Shown piece by piece: positions 15,616-29,715 of a DNA stretch of 64,000 nucleotides. The stretch's first letter is position 1. Each line of letters starts with the position of its first letter. The notes under the pieces were generated by a model. The model was given only the letters and a program-made list of their open reading frames with translations. It was not told the origin of the DNA and searched no databases. This DNA comes from Gadus chalcogrammus (Eukaryota; Chordata; Actinopteri; Gadiformes; Gadidae). The stretch lies in NCBI RefSeq assembly GCF_026213295.1, contig NC_079413.1:20674209-20738208 (forward strand), written 5' to 3'. Made by a program: the position numbers and the translations under genes.

Positions 15616-18050
15616 GGTCAGGGTGCGCCCGCTGGTAGCTGTGAGTGATTGAATCTGTATGCTGAACTCTAGTTCTACTCCTATGCCTAGCAAAGGTTCG
15701 CTCCGAGGGGTTGTCTCTCTGACTCAAAGGGCTGAAATGTTGTGGAAGTCAGGAGCTAACGCTAAGCTATCTTTGCCTCTCTTGGGTGTGTCTCTTACTG
15801 CTCCCGAAGCTAGGCTTTATAATATAAAGTGCCAGTCAGTCTCTACTCTCAGTCTTCGCTCTAAAACTCGATTAGGATTCCACATTAAAGTTCTTTCCAT
15901 CCGTGTTGTTGGTATCATACGCTCGGTGCGTACCTTGGACCCCAGTTTACCAGCCTGCTACGAGCCTCTTGTGCCAGTCGGCCTTTATGCCCCCACGTCT
16001 CTCCTTGTTTCAACCTTCCCTCCTTTCCTTTGTGGTGATTCTGCTCAGGATTTCGGTTTTTTGTTGTCGTTTTTTCCGTCACCAAACCCTGAAAGTAGAA
16101 ACGGCACATGAGCACTATATGACAATAGCAATGCAAGCACATTAAGAAGGAAAAGTGGCTTTAGCTGAAGTTGGGGCCATATGCTTCAATCGCAATCCTG
16201 ATGGAATCAACGCTGGAAGGGGTTGGCGCGCGACGCCTCTCTGCGCCCCCAACTTATAGGCACACATTAAACGAAGTGGCAACCGTCTGCACACAAACAT
16301 ATATCACAGACTGCTCTTAATGTAGGCCTCCGCCGAGCCAGCTGTCGCTCCGAGGGCCAGGTCTGACTCGCTAACAAGCTACTGTTGGTTTGGCAGTTAT
16401 TCCAAGCTCCCTGGAGAGGCCGTGTTGAAATAATATCAGCACAGACCTGCGATTTATGCTCTGCCCGTCTTGGATAAATACTGTCTGCCGCTGGAAACAT
16501 AAACCCTGTGTGTGCGTCTGTGTGCGTGTGTGTGGATTATACACGGTGTGTTTGTTAAGGTAAAGGGGCAGAGTGTTTCAGCCAACAGCACGTTGCGTTG
16601 TTTGGCAGTTAGAGTTGCGCCCTGGCGTGAGGTTTATACGAGCGAGCGACATAACTTATCGGTGTCAGAATCACTTGACCACAGTGGAATATTGAAAAGG
16701 TGTTGGCCCGTTTATCACAAAAGGATATGGTGGGCAGTGTTGATAAGATAGTCTCCGTTCCCAGTCTCCCACGTGACCCTTTCGCTCTACAGGAGGTTTA
16801 AAGGTAATATGATCGGAACAGGCGTCATAGCCCGTTGCTTTTTAATTAACATTGAGCGTTGGTGGGCAATGGTAGCGTTTCTCGACCAGCACTTAGCCTG
16901 GCCATCTGTCTAATAGCTGCAACCTCCTAATCAGAAGCTAGCCCCCTGGAGCCTCAGATCTTCACCTTTCATCAAGGGGCAGATTACCGCAAATTGGTAT
17001 CGTATCGGTTCGATATGCATCTATTTGATAGCTAATCCATATGCATATAAATAGCATTCACCTTTAATATTAGCATACAACATAGACACTACAACCAAAG
17101 TACAGTCTTCGATAGGGCTTCTAACCCGCACAATATCCGTATGACATTCAAGTAGGTCATGGCCTATATGTAGCCTTTATATTTTTATTTCGATGTTAAT
17201 AATAATAATAATAATAATAATAATGATAATAATTATAATTATAATAATAACGGTGTGTCCGAAACAGATCTAACAAGAAACTGACATTTATTTTGATTTG
17301 CTGTTAGTTTGTTGTCTCGTTCAGAAGTATCCAATAATATATTTTTTCTAGGGGGAAATCAATTAGTGTGAATCTAGCCCGAATGGTCTACGGGAACCAG
17401 AACTCCCATCGCTTGGCTTAACAATTACTTGGCCTTAATTCGCCTGATTGTAAAAAGACATTGCAGCATTATTTGATTAATTGCTTTTCTGTATTTTACT
17501 TGTGGAACTATGCAGTCCCAATTTAAAATCCAAGGTGCTAGTAGTACACATTTACATGTTAAACTTAAAGTGTTTAATTTAATGCAAAAACAGGGTGGAT
17601 GACTGCGGTGGACGAGGCCATCCGAGTTGTTCACAGGTTTCTTATGTTTTAGTAATTCGTTAAAAAAAATTGTACAGGTTATTTGCATATTTTTTCTTTT
17701 TTTATATCTCGACACGCATTCTTTTCAACCCATAAGCCAAGTTCAACCCCTGAATCTTAGCCGGTTTATCTTAATCTCATTAACCCGTGACTGATTAATT
17801 CATTAGCCACTGAGCAAAAATGAAATCAATAAATGTTCTAAAATAAAATAAACTCAATTGTAAAGAATTGTACAGTTTAAGGATAATAATCAGAACAGGT
17901 GCATGATGCATCAGTGCCAAGAAACACGGTGCGTATAATTCACCGTTCGGTAGAAACTGAACCATCATGCCTAGAATATGACTTCAGGGGACAACATAAG
18001 ACACTAATTATCCACAACAATAATAATCAGAAAATAAAAATAAATTAAGA
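15616..18050. other. SOX10 5' flank / possible 5' UTR and regulatory DNA
   Basis: On the minus strand a possible acceptor (TCACTCACAG) ends just before 15638, 23 bases upstream of the SOX10 ATG. This fits a gene whose first exon is non-coding, as in other vertebrates. The sequence is AT-rich, repeat-poor over 16,500-18,050, and has homeodomain-like TTAAT/ATTAA clusters near 17,770-17,815. A (TAA)n tract lies at 17198-17235. Regulatory function is inference only. Confidence 0.3.
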
Positions 18051-18054
18051 ATGA

Positions 18055-18310
18055 ATCCCTGGCACCCCGCAGAGACGCAGAGCGCTGCGGAGCGCCGGGG
18101 AGGAAAAGGTGGAGGAGTAGGAGGAGGAGAAGGTGGAGGAGTAGAAGTTGAGATCTTGCGTCTCGCTCTTACTTCAGTGATGGAGGAGGAGGTCGCCCGC
18201 CGAGCGCGAGGGTCCGTGAGTGTCCGGGGTTCCAGCGTCTCTGTCCGCAGCCGCCTCGCTCGCGCGCTCCATCTATGAATGGCCGCTCTGTGTCTCAGGG
18301 CCTTAAAGGC
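18055..18310 (-). promoter_or_regulatory. GC/CpG-rich block, candidate SOX10 upstream promoter or first exon
   Basis: A locally CpG-rich stretch (18,055-18,275) in otherwise AT-rich DNA, 2.4-2.7 kb upstream of the SOX10 start codon. A TTTAAGG motif reads on the minus strand near 18,300. The distance suits a non-coding first exon, but no donor-acceptor pair can be proven from sequence alone. Confidence 0.25.
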
Positions 18311-18460
18311 TCCGTTGTGTTCGCGCGCAGGAAGAAAAAAAAGGGGAGAGAAAAAGAAAAATGTTCTTAAAGGAACAGCGAGAGAGGAGGGCTGAGAGAG
18401 AGAGAGAGCGGCGGGTGGGGGGGGGGGGGGTATTTACTAGGGTTTCAGTTGGGCGGAACG

Positions 18461-18588
<128 letters not shown>

Positions 18589-18589
<1 letters not shown>

Positions 18590-18670
18590 GTTCAATTCAA
18601 TTCAAAAAAGCTTTATTGGCATCAGAAGCAACCGTTAACATTGCCAAAGCATCTGAACAATTAGGAGGTC
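18589..18670. mobile_element. Fish retroposon end piece (TTCAATTCA...TTTATTGGCAT type)
   Basis: Contains CAATTCAATTCAAAAAAGCT, then a TTTATTGGCAT motif and ATTGCCAAAGCATCTGAACA. This pattern recurs widely in teleost genomes as the end of a retroposed repeat. Family not assigned. Confidence 0.45.
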
Positions 18671-19729
18671 AAAATATAAAACGTTAAATATCAAATATAT
18701 ATGCATATTAAATATTAGAATATTAAACACTCAAAAAGTAAAAAATGGAATACTATTAAGAGTCTTTCCATCTCACATCTAATCATCAACTTCGAATCAA
18801 TCATACTTTCCATGTCACTATAGAAAGTGATTATTTCACCTTTGTCTTAGTCATTATAGACATTATTTAGCTTTTATAGTCCGTGAGCCTGAGAGCCATC
18901 GGAACAGCGGATTCGGGGCTGCTGAGTAAAGGCCTATAATGTCGCCAGAGAGTTTAATATTATAGTTTATTACCGTGGGTCTGTTTACTGAGAGCGTTTA
19001 TTAGGGGCGAGATGCTGAAACCTATAAACTCATCAAACGTGAATGAACGGCCTCCTCTTGGGAAGATCGGGGTGACGTTTGGGGACGCACACCTCACCCA
19101 GACCCACTGACACGCAAATATACAGACGCACACTCAGCCCTTAGCCCTTCACATAAATATAGCGCCCAATAATCCTTATAATCATAATGTGATATTTGAC
19201 CTATTGGTTTTCATATCATCATATTTATTTTAACTTTTCGGTTAAGAACGAATGAGATCGGTCGTGTCATCACCCTGTAGAGATCAGGGAGGGCCTTCCG
19301 GGGTTGGTACCCTTCAGACCCGGTGAGATGTGGTACCCGGGGTTTGAGGAGACAGAGGGGCCTGACTCCCGGCCGTGGGCGCCTCTGACCTCCAGCAGAG
19401 TCTCCTCAAAGCCCAGGTCCAGCTCTCTGAGGCGAACCTGCGGGTCCGGAGGGTACCATAAACGGAAGGCCCTGAAACCCGGTTAGTTCTTCTCGTGGCG
19501 TCACTTCTCAGTCCAACATGACTACGGAATACACGGAAGGACGGAACGGGGAGACGCGCTGGAGAAGCGTAACGCACCCGTTACGCACCAACCAACGCTT
19601 CAGCCCCGGCAAACAATGACCCCTTGTATCGTCACGACCGCGACACACTGCCCTCCCCCCCTTCCCCCCCCCCCCCCCCCCACAACACTGCCCAGCCCAA
19701 TTCTCGATCCAAAACCCCCTCGCTCTCTC

Positions 19730-19760
<31 letters not shown>

Positions 19761-21510
19761 CCTCCCCAGTGCGCCATGAATGTGAGAGCTGTGATAAGGG
19801 AACCAGAGCCATGAGAGAGGGCCCTCTGTGCGTCTCTGCCTCCTCGGCCGTCTTTGCGCCCTTTGTTTTATCTCAGGTGAATTGTGACCATGTGATCAAA
19901 CAAGCACCCCCTTCAATTACCCCCTTAAATGGAGAAAAAAAAAGAGAGAGAGAGGAACAAAAACCAGTTGTGTGTGTTAGTGTGTTTATAAAAAAGAAAA
20001 GACCGTGAAAAGGGAACGGGGGAGTGCGCTTTACTGCCACTCTTTGTCCGCGTCTCCACATCCGCGTGCATCCAGGGGATTTCTGTGGATCTGCGTGTGG
20101 ATCTGCGGTCGTGTTTGGTTCGGTCCGATTCTGGTGCGTAATGTGGGACCCGAAACGGGACGTGTCGGTAGCGGTAGCGGTCGCTCTGCGGGGTCCCTTC
20201 GCGTCGAAAATTGGAGATTTATAGAATTGGTCAAGCACCCAAAACGGGGGGAGAGGGAGAAAGAGACTGAAAGAGAGAAAATCCGTTTGGCTCTCTGGCG
20301 CGGAGGCCCCTGGACCCGTGACGAGGTAGACCCGGGTCAGTGTCGAGGTGGACCCGGGTCCGCTGAGGCCCTTGGACCCGTGACGAGGTAGACCCGGACC
20401 CGTGACCAGGTAGACCCGGGTCCGAGGAGACGAGCTGCAGGTGTTTTGGGGATTGACTTTGTCTGCGTCAGCGGGTGGCGCCTAGGGATGGAGTTCGTTT
20501 GGGGGGAATGGGCGTTCGCCTTTAATTATGTGTGACTCAGTTATAATTTCATATCGCATGAGATTATTATTATGATTATCATCATTATTAGTGAGCTAAG
20601 GATGGTACATTTGGACGGTTTCAAAGTAGGCTGATAAATACCGAGACTAGCGTTAGCTCAATAATAGCCGTTCTTTAATTCGTTATTTTTTCACCTTTTC
20701 TGATTTGAATGACAAAGGTTTAACAACATACTCAAGACATTTTGCCCAACTTTAAAACCCACAGGCCAATGCAATGAATGGGGAAAGTAACAAAATAACA
20801 ACATCCAAATTATTGTTAGGCCCAATGATTGAATTTCATAACAATAATTATTTCCCTTTAACCTATTTTTCTGCTTTACTACCACTATTTAAGGTTATTA
20901 TTTAATAATAATATAAGTAATACTATTTAATAATAAAGAATAGTATAACTGGTAGCCTATCTTAAAAATAACTAAAATAGGAACCTTTTTTTATTTTGCC
21001 CGCATTAGGTAGCCTATGTAATTAAATCCGCCTTCATTAAATCGTTCAATTTCGTTCATCGATAATTAAGTAATTTGAGGTTTAAAGTAGTTAAAGAGCA
21101 GGTTAAAATCTACATATTTTAAAGTCTGACACGATCATTGCATTATATCGATAATAACCACATTATTTTATTATTATTATCATTTAGGCCTATTGAAAAT
21201 ACAAAGTAGTAAATGTCTAATTTAATCCTTTATTCACGCAGGTAGGTGAAGCCTAGGCCTTATTTATGTAGGCCGTCCTGGGTCTAACTCAACGGCCTTC
21301 TATTTAAGCTTTTTATTATAAAAAATTAAATAATCGGAAAATAGTTGAGTGACTGCTGCGCGTCGGAATTGAGGAATTAACTTTAAAAATCAACAAATTC
21401 AATGTGTTGAATTTCATTTGAAAGTTGGTATCATCTAAACTATTTCTTTAAAATAATCCACCTACGGCACTCACTTGTAGTTAAAATTAGCGAAAGGCTA
21501 AAATATTGTT
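18671..21510. other. Intergenic DNA with GC-rich island and small repeats
   Basis: AT-rich flanks enclose a GC-richer stretch at about 19,270-20,480. That stretch holds a C-run at 19,667-19,681, a CT microsatellite near 19,722-19,760 and a small minisatellite at 20,307-20,425. Open frames here show no family signature. Confidence 0.45.
20307..20425. repeat. Short GC-rich minisatellite (GACCCGTGACGAGGTAGACC unit)
   Basis: About four imperfect units built on GACCCGTGACGAGGTAGACC followed by CGGGTC-type sequence, with unit lengths near 25-55 bp. Confidence 0.7.
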
Positions 21511-21519
21511 TAGTGTAAA

Positions 21520-22820
<1,301 letters not shown>

Positions 22821-22829
22821 GGGGCAGAG

Positions 22830-23540
22830 AGGAAGGAAGAGCGAGGGATAGAGGGAGATGTCGTGTGGGAGGCAAAGAGAGGGAGAAGGGAAGGAGGGAG
22901 GGAGGGAGGGAGGGAGGGAGGGAGGGAGGGAGGGAGGGAGGCAGAGGGAGGGAGAGGGGAGGGATGGAGTCCAAGAGAAGGAGAAGAGAGGGAAGGAGGG
23001 TGGGAGGCAGAGAGAGGGAGGGAGGGAGGGAGGCCGGCCGAGAGAGGGAGGGAGGGAGGCAGAAAGAGGGAGAGTGGGTGGCAAAGAGAGGGAGGGAGGC
23101 CGAGAGAGGGAGGGAGGGAGAAAGAGGGAGGGAGGGAGAGAGGGAGGGAGGGAGGGAGGCCAAGAGAGGGAGGGAGGGAGGCAGAAAGAGGGAGAGTGGG
23201 TGGCAAAGAGAGGGAGGGCGGCCGAGAGAGGGAGGGAGGGAGAAAGAGGGAGGGAGGGAGAGAGGGAGGGAGGGAGGGAGGCCAAGAGAGGGAGGGAGGG
23301 AGGCCGAGAGAGGGAGGGAGGGAGGGAGGGAGGCCGAGGGAGGGAGGGAGAAAGAGGGAGGGAGGGAGAGAGAGGGAGGGAGAGAGGGAGGGAGGGAAGG
23401 AGGGAGGAGGGAGGCAGAAAGAGGGAGGAAGGGAGGGATGAAGGGAGGGAGGCAGAGGGAGGGAGGGAGGGAGGCAGAGAGAGGGAGAAGAGAGGGAGGG
23501 AGGGAGCGAGGGAGGGAGCGAGGGAGCGAGAGAGAAGGAG
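22830..23540. repeat. Purine-only (GGGA/GAGA)n minisatellite
   Basis: About 700 bp of almost pure purine on the plus strand, mainly GAGGGAGGGAGG. A higher-order unit of about 110-120 bp contains GGCAGAAAGAGGGAGAGTGG and GGCAAAGAGAGGGAGGG and is present at about 23,058 and 23,178. All frames lack stops because of composition, so the long open frames on both strands are not genes. Confidence 0.95.
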
Positions 23541-24920
23541 GTACAGTGTGGTGGGTGTATTTATGGGGGGGCATTTTGTCCAGCCCATACCTGACATGCG
23601 ACCTGGCTGTCAGCAGGGGAACCTTAGCCCGACCACCTGGCCTGGCCGTGGGGGACCTGGTGAACCAGTCCATGTTGCAGATCCAGGACTTAAATCCCAA
23701 CGGCAAACACTGGGCACTATGGAGTATGAGGCTGGAATGATCCTGCTATATAGGTCCAAGGCAAACAAACCTTTCAGATACTTACCAGAGGGAATGAAAG
23801 GTATTGACCTCATAGCTTGAGTGAGCATCTCACATGTGGGTCAGCAGCACATTGACTATCATTCAGAGGGATCTCTTTCTGGTCAGAATAAAGACTTAAT
23901 ATCCAATCAATAACAATCAATAATATCCACAAAGCCGGCACATGCATCCTTCCTCTCTCTCTCGATCTCTGTCTGCACCTGTTTGACCTGCAACAGGTGT
24001 GTGTGTGATTTGTTCGCACTGAGGTAGACCTCTGACCTGTATAGAGCAATGCCCTGGGGGTAAAACCAAACCAGGGACCAGGGGGACGTTCAGACCAAAC
24101 TATCTTGAGCTACTGGCTCAAATGGACTAAGGGTAAAAGTAGACACAGACATTCAAAAGGATGAAACAAAACCCATAAGGGTCCTTGATTGTTCATTTAT
24201 CATTTATAATTTCTGGGGCATGCATTTGTGTGACTTCCCATGGGTATTTCAGTACCCATAGAGTATGAGCAAGTATGACACTCAGGTCTTATTCCCCTCA
24301 CCCATCACAATGACATTACCAAACCTTTAATCTAATCACATGTTTCCCCATGATGGGGGTAAAAGATGGGTGTGATCCATCACCATTCAACATCTCCACT
24401 CCTTTAAAGTCAAACCATCTTCCTTGGCTACGTTCTAGTGTTAAAGAGTGTTGCTTTATATGCACATTGTTAATTATCACAGTCTGCAACATCAACTCTG
24501 ATTCGGTGAATAATTTCTCCAAAATCTTGACCAATGGCTTCTTTCGTCTAACCTTTCTGTGGCTTTATTCGCCGAAACAGAGTTGATGTGCAGATCGATT
24601 TTTTATTTATTTAACACATGCATGAAGTGGTACTCTCTCATATTACACGTTTGCAGAGCGGTGCGTTAACCACTTTAACGAAGATGTTTCTGCATTCAGA
24701 ATCACATTCCGGACCCATCCTTGTTAATAAAACGCCCATGCAGCTGCGCGACGTTTAAATAGTTCCCCCTCCCCACCTCTCTTCAGTGTCCATCACGTGC
24801 GATGAATCCTCTCTTTGTGCTCACTGCACCGCAGTTCCTATCCCCCCAACCACCCCCCGCCCACCCCCTGCCCACCCCCCCTAGTCATGGGGAAGGGGTG
24901 CTGATAGTGAGGGTGAATGT
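23541..24920. other. Intergenic DNA, nothing recognised
   Basis: Mixed sequence. The frame continuing from the purine array to 23,820 has no family signature. A C-rich stretch lies at 24,840-24,880. Confidence 0.4.
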
Positions 24921-24928
24921 GTGGCTGT

Positions 24929-25488
<560 letters not shown>

Positions 25489-25544
25489 TTTTTTAGAGTG
25501 AGTCAGTGAGTGAGTGAGCAAGTCAGCGATGGTGTGTGACTCAT

Positions 25545-25755
25545 TAGTATATTCTGCTTTATTGCTTTATTCTATATTCTAGTGCATTCTGACTCTATTT
25601 TATATCCTAGTCTTTTCTGACTTTATTCTATATTCTAGTATATTCTGATGCTGTTCTATATTCTGGTATATTCTGCTTTTATTCTATATTCTGGCTTCAT
25701 TCTATATTCAAGTATAATATGGTTTTATTCTTTATTCTAGTACATTCTAGCATAG
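25545..25755. repeat. AT-rich degenerate tandem repeat (TATTCTATATTCTAG unit)
   Basis: About seven imperfect units of roughly 25-32 bp with the phrase TTCTATATTCTAGTATATTC. It ends in (TA)n then (GA)n at 25,783-25,829. Confidence 0.8.
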
Positions 25756-25776
25756 ATAGAATTTTCACTTTATAGT

Positions 25777-25782
<6 letters not shown>

Positions 25783-25829
<47 letters not shown>
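25783..25829. repeat. (TA)n-(GA)n microsatellite
   Basis: Short TATATATA run followed by about 20 GA units. Confidence 0.95.
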
Positions 25830-25834
<5 letters not shown>

Positions 25835-26015
25835 CACAATAGTGCCGGCATTGGCGAAGGTACTGGTGGTACTGTGAATGTCTGTGTGTGTGTGTTTGTG
25901 TGTGCGTGTGTGTGTCTGTGTGTGTGTGTTTATGCATGTCTATTCCAATGAATGGCCCATTGTGAGTTGTGCTCAACTTATTCAGTCACTGCCCACAGAG
26001 CAGAGTCTAGTTACT

Positions 26016-26053
26016 GTGTGTGTGTGTGTGTGTGTGTGCGTTTGTGTGTGTGT

Positions 26054-26084
<31 letters not shown>
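26016..26084. repeat. (TG)n followed by G-run
   Basis: TG repeat with a GCGTT interruption, ending in 16 consecutive G residues (26,069-26,084). Such a G-run is prone to length error and quadruplex formation. Confidence 0.95.
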
Positions 26085-26089
26085 TTCCC

Positions 26090-27000
26090 AGGTGAGTGAG
26101 AGACTTATGATTTCAGGATTGAAAGAATGACTGAGTAAAGAGGGTAGCTGTCCCCGCTAGCATTAGCATTAGCCTCATGATAAGACATAAGCGTGCAGCT
26201 CCTTCGAGGCCCCTTGCTTGTTGGTTACAGTGTTTGCCTCTGCAGCCAGGCAGCAAAAAAATCACTGTCATGGATTGGACAGGTAACCCTTCCATCAGAA
26301 TACTTGGTTCACTCCAAATCAGAGAATAACACTGAATACAATGAATACTACTGATGAATACTGTTGCTACTACTACCACGACCACTGCTATTACTACTAG
26401 TACTTATCGGCGTAGCTAGGTCTGGCGGTACGTCCTACTCATGCGTCCCCTAGCTAGGACCCGGTTTCCTGTTTCTCTGGTATGGAGCACGGACCCCAGA
26501 CTGCATAGGATGCAGAGTAGTGGAGCCTTTATGAAGATTCCCAGGTAGTCACTTTGCTACCCACTTCTCAGCAACCTTAGATGGGGATGCTGATTGGCCG
26601 AGAGTTAGCCCTGTCTGTATTTACACGGGATTTAAAGATGGTGGTAACCGTGGCAACCTTCCGAGCTGACGGAACAGCTAACCCTTTGCATTATTGACCA
26701 GATGTGTAATTGGGCGTACCGAAGAGTCTTTATATAAATTTGGTATCAAGCCCATGGGTATCCCTAGCTTAATAACCTTTCAGTGAACCGATAATACTGG
26801 CCACTCCAGGTTCTGTTATCTCCTCTGTTTCTGATTGGCCCAGATTACATTTTAATTTCTGGAAAACCATTGTGCAACCAACCGGATCCGTGTAGCGAAA
26901 CAGAATTCACAGAGGTCATGTGATCAGGATGGTCTCTGGGCTTTAATCTCCATCCGATTCCTCATCAATGGTGTCTTTCTCCATCGTTATCTTCTTCAAT
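26090..27000. other. Intergenic DNA, nothing recognised
   Basis: Ordinary sequence. A piece near 26,880-26,945 (GCGAAACAGAATTCACAGAG, then GGATGGTCTC) resembles 28,190-28,255, suggesting a shared dispersed repeat. Confidence 0.4.
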
Positions 27001-27232
27001 CTCTCTCTCCATCCCTCTCTCACTCACACACTCCTAATCTCTCTCTCCATCCCTCTATCTAGATCTCTCTCTACTCTCTCCATCCCTCTCTCACTCGCGC
27101 ACTATAATCTCTCTCTCCATCCCTCTATCTAGATCTCTCTCTACTCTCTCCATCCCTCTCTCACTCGCGCACTATAATCTCTCTCTCCATCCCTCTATCT
27201 AGATCTCTCTCTACTCTCTCCATCCCTCTCGC
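27001..27232. repeat. 70-bp tandem repeat, about three copies
   Basis: CT-rich unit of exactly 70 bp beginning at 27,037, 27,107 and 27,177, with the core CTCTCTCACTCGCGCACTAT. The second copy is identical to the first over most of its length; the third is truncated. A partial, diverged copy precedes it from 27,001. Confidence 0.93.
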
Positions 27233-27369
27233 CACCATCAGCTATAGCTGTATTGTAAAGCCAGAGTGTGTGTGTTTGTGCTGCGTGTATGTGCGTATGC
27301 ATGTGTGTGCATGCGTACGAGGGTTCAGAGATGCAGATGGAGTAGAAGAAAGGGTGCATTGAATGGTGC

Positions 27370-27545
27370 CTTGTATGTAAACCCCAGCCCAGCCCCACGA
27401 CCTCCACACACCAACACCCTCCGATCCCCACCCCCTCCAGCCGGGATCCTCCACCCACCACAGCCCTCCGCCCCCCCCACCACCCCAGCACCCTCCAGCC
27501 ACCCCCACCCTCCAACCACCACTTCCTTCAACCACCAGCCTACAG
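27370..27545. repeat. C-rich low-complexity stretch
   Basis: Dense CCACCC/CCCTCC sequence without stops in several frames. Composition explains the open frames; quadruplex or i-motif potential. Confidence 0.7.
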
Positions 27546-29230
27546 CCACCTCTTTGGCCGGAGAGTCTTTCGTTCAGGTAGCATCCAGTACAATCTCGTT
27601 TGATCAGGTTTGTTTGGTTGCCTTCATTGCTGCAGCACACAGGCCAAAAGAAAAACTGAACAGACTTTTCGAAGGAGAAGGAACCGGCTGTAGCATTTGT
27701 TGGAAAAGCCAGATTTCAACTATGTTTCTTTTATCTCTTGTGACATATTATGGCTCTTTTTATGATTGATTTAGTACACTAAATGTGTTACGCTGCGTTT
27801 AATGTATGTAGCTCCTTTAAAATACAGAGACTACTTTATGTCTTTTGGTAACCTCATTGATAAATGAGAAAAAAAAAAAGTGGGGTGCCCCAAGGATCAA
27901 TATTTGGTCCGCTTCTGTTTAACTTCTACATGCTGCTGCTCCTTCTTATCGTCCACAGTTCGAAAACAATGGGGATTACACTGGATTTCGACCCAGATTT
28001 TCAATGTTAGGTTTTAGTCCTTCTGTTCAAACAAAATGACTTTTTGCTCCTGTCAGTAGTAATGCAATATCTTAAATTACAAGGAGAAAAACCATGGGTT
28101 TTGGTCTGATTGTCAACATTTGAATCCAGATATCTGATCCTTATCATCCTTTCTTCCCATTGTGACCTCACGTGCCCTCACATTCTGTCTCGCTACACAG
28201 ACCCGAAACAGAATGTGAGGTCAGGTGATCTGGATGGTCTCCAGGCTTGGCTGTTGCCACCGCATTCGCACATTTCAGTCTCAGCCCCCCCTACACTATG
28301 TGAGACAAGCCTGATAATATCAAACCGGTTTGTAAAGTATTTGCCCTCCTGACACTGGCCCTGATCACCCCATCTCTCCCACCCTTTAAGAATGAGTCAG
28401 CAGACCCATTATCAGGGTTTGTCGCCTAGCGGGTAGCAGCCTCAAGATGCCTCTTGGTTACAATGTAATTTAATTAAAAACAGACTAAATCTTGGTTCTA
28501 GCATTTTGGGGTCTTGGCGATCGAAGCATATTGATAGACAGGCTAGCTATTCATCTGAGTTAAGCAGATAGCCATCAGAATGAAGCTGCTAGATATAGTA
28601 GAGCTACTATTTATCAGGGCTTAACTGGTAGTTTTTGGAGTATCAACCCGTTTTCTCTCAGACAGTCAACGGACAAGCAGCCATGCTGATCCTATCCTGG
28701 TTCTAAACGCTATCTGACCAGAAGAACTGAATGTTGAATTGAGCTTTTAAGTTCCCCTATCACAGCTAGCGTCCAGAATCAAGATGGCCGCCAGGTGAAT
28801 GAGGCAAAGGGGATAGCTTGACGTGACTCAGAGTAGGTATTGACTTCATACTACGTGTGTTTGTGTAGACTAGGTGTTGGAGCCGGACGTCCTCTGTTGT
28901 AAAACGTTGTTGTGATAGTCGAATGTATCGTGTAGCTGATTTATGACTGGCGCAGGGCATGCGGTTTAGCGCTGTCTGTGGATAGGCAGGATGGGGCGTG
29001 TCTCTTGGCACGTAGACAGGTGGGCCACAGGTTCTGTCTGATTCTCTGACATCTCAGTAGTGACTTGGCCGTGGGTTAGGACGCGAAGGAGTCGGGACCA
29101 GACAGAGTGTACCCGCCAGCTTGTTATAATTACACATTCTGTATGTTTATGGGTATAGCGTGTAAACGGAATTAATAGCCCTGCCACGGGCAGCCGATAA
29201 ACCAATCCCATGGTCTCACGCAGAAACGTG
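27546..29230. other. Intergenic DNA, nothing recognised
   Basis: AT-balanced unique-looking sequence. A small inverted repeat, CCTCACATTCTGT ... ACAGAATGTGAGG, lies at about 28,176-28,221. No gene or RNA could be supported. Confidence 0.4.
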
Positions 29231-29254
29231 GGTTGTTGGTGATGGAGGACACAG

Positions 29255-29424
29255 TTAAAGAGAGATGGAGGGAGAGAGAGGGAGGGAACGAGAGATGATG
29301 GACTACGAGACCGTGGGAGGGATTGAAGATAAGACATGGGGGAAAGGTTTGGGAGATATGGGGAGAAAGAGAAAGAGAAGAGGGAGAACGATAGATAGGA
29401 TGGAGAATGGGAGATAGAGTGATA

Positions 29425-29493
<69 letters not shown>

Positions 29494-29534
29494 GACAGCG
29501 AATGTGAGATAGCATGATAGAGAGAAAATTTAAG

Positions 29535-29585
<51 letters not shown>

Positions 29586-29715
29586 TAGAAAGGATTGACA
29601 GATAGAGGGATAGGGAGAATGAAAATAGATAATATGAAGCTATAACGGGAGATGGCCCTGCCTGGAAGGAGAGACGAGGAGTGGAGGAAGAGGAGGAGGA
29701 GGAGGAGGAGGAGAA
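29255..29715. repeat. (GA)n-rich region
   Basis: Two pure GA arrays (about 29,430-29,490 and 29,538-29,582) in a wider GA-rich stretch, ending in a (GAG)n run at 29,686-29,712. Confidence 0.93.
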
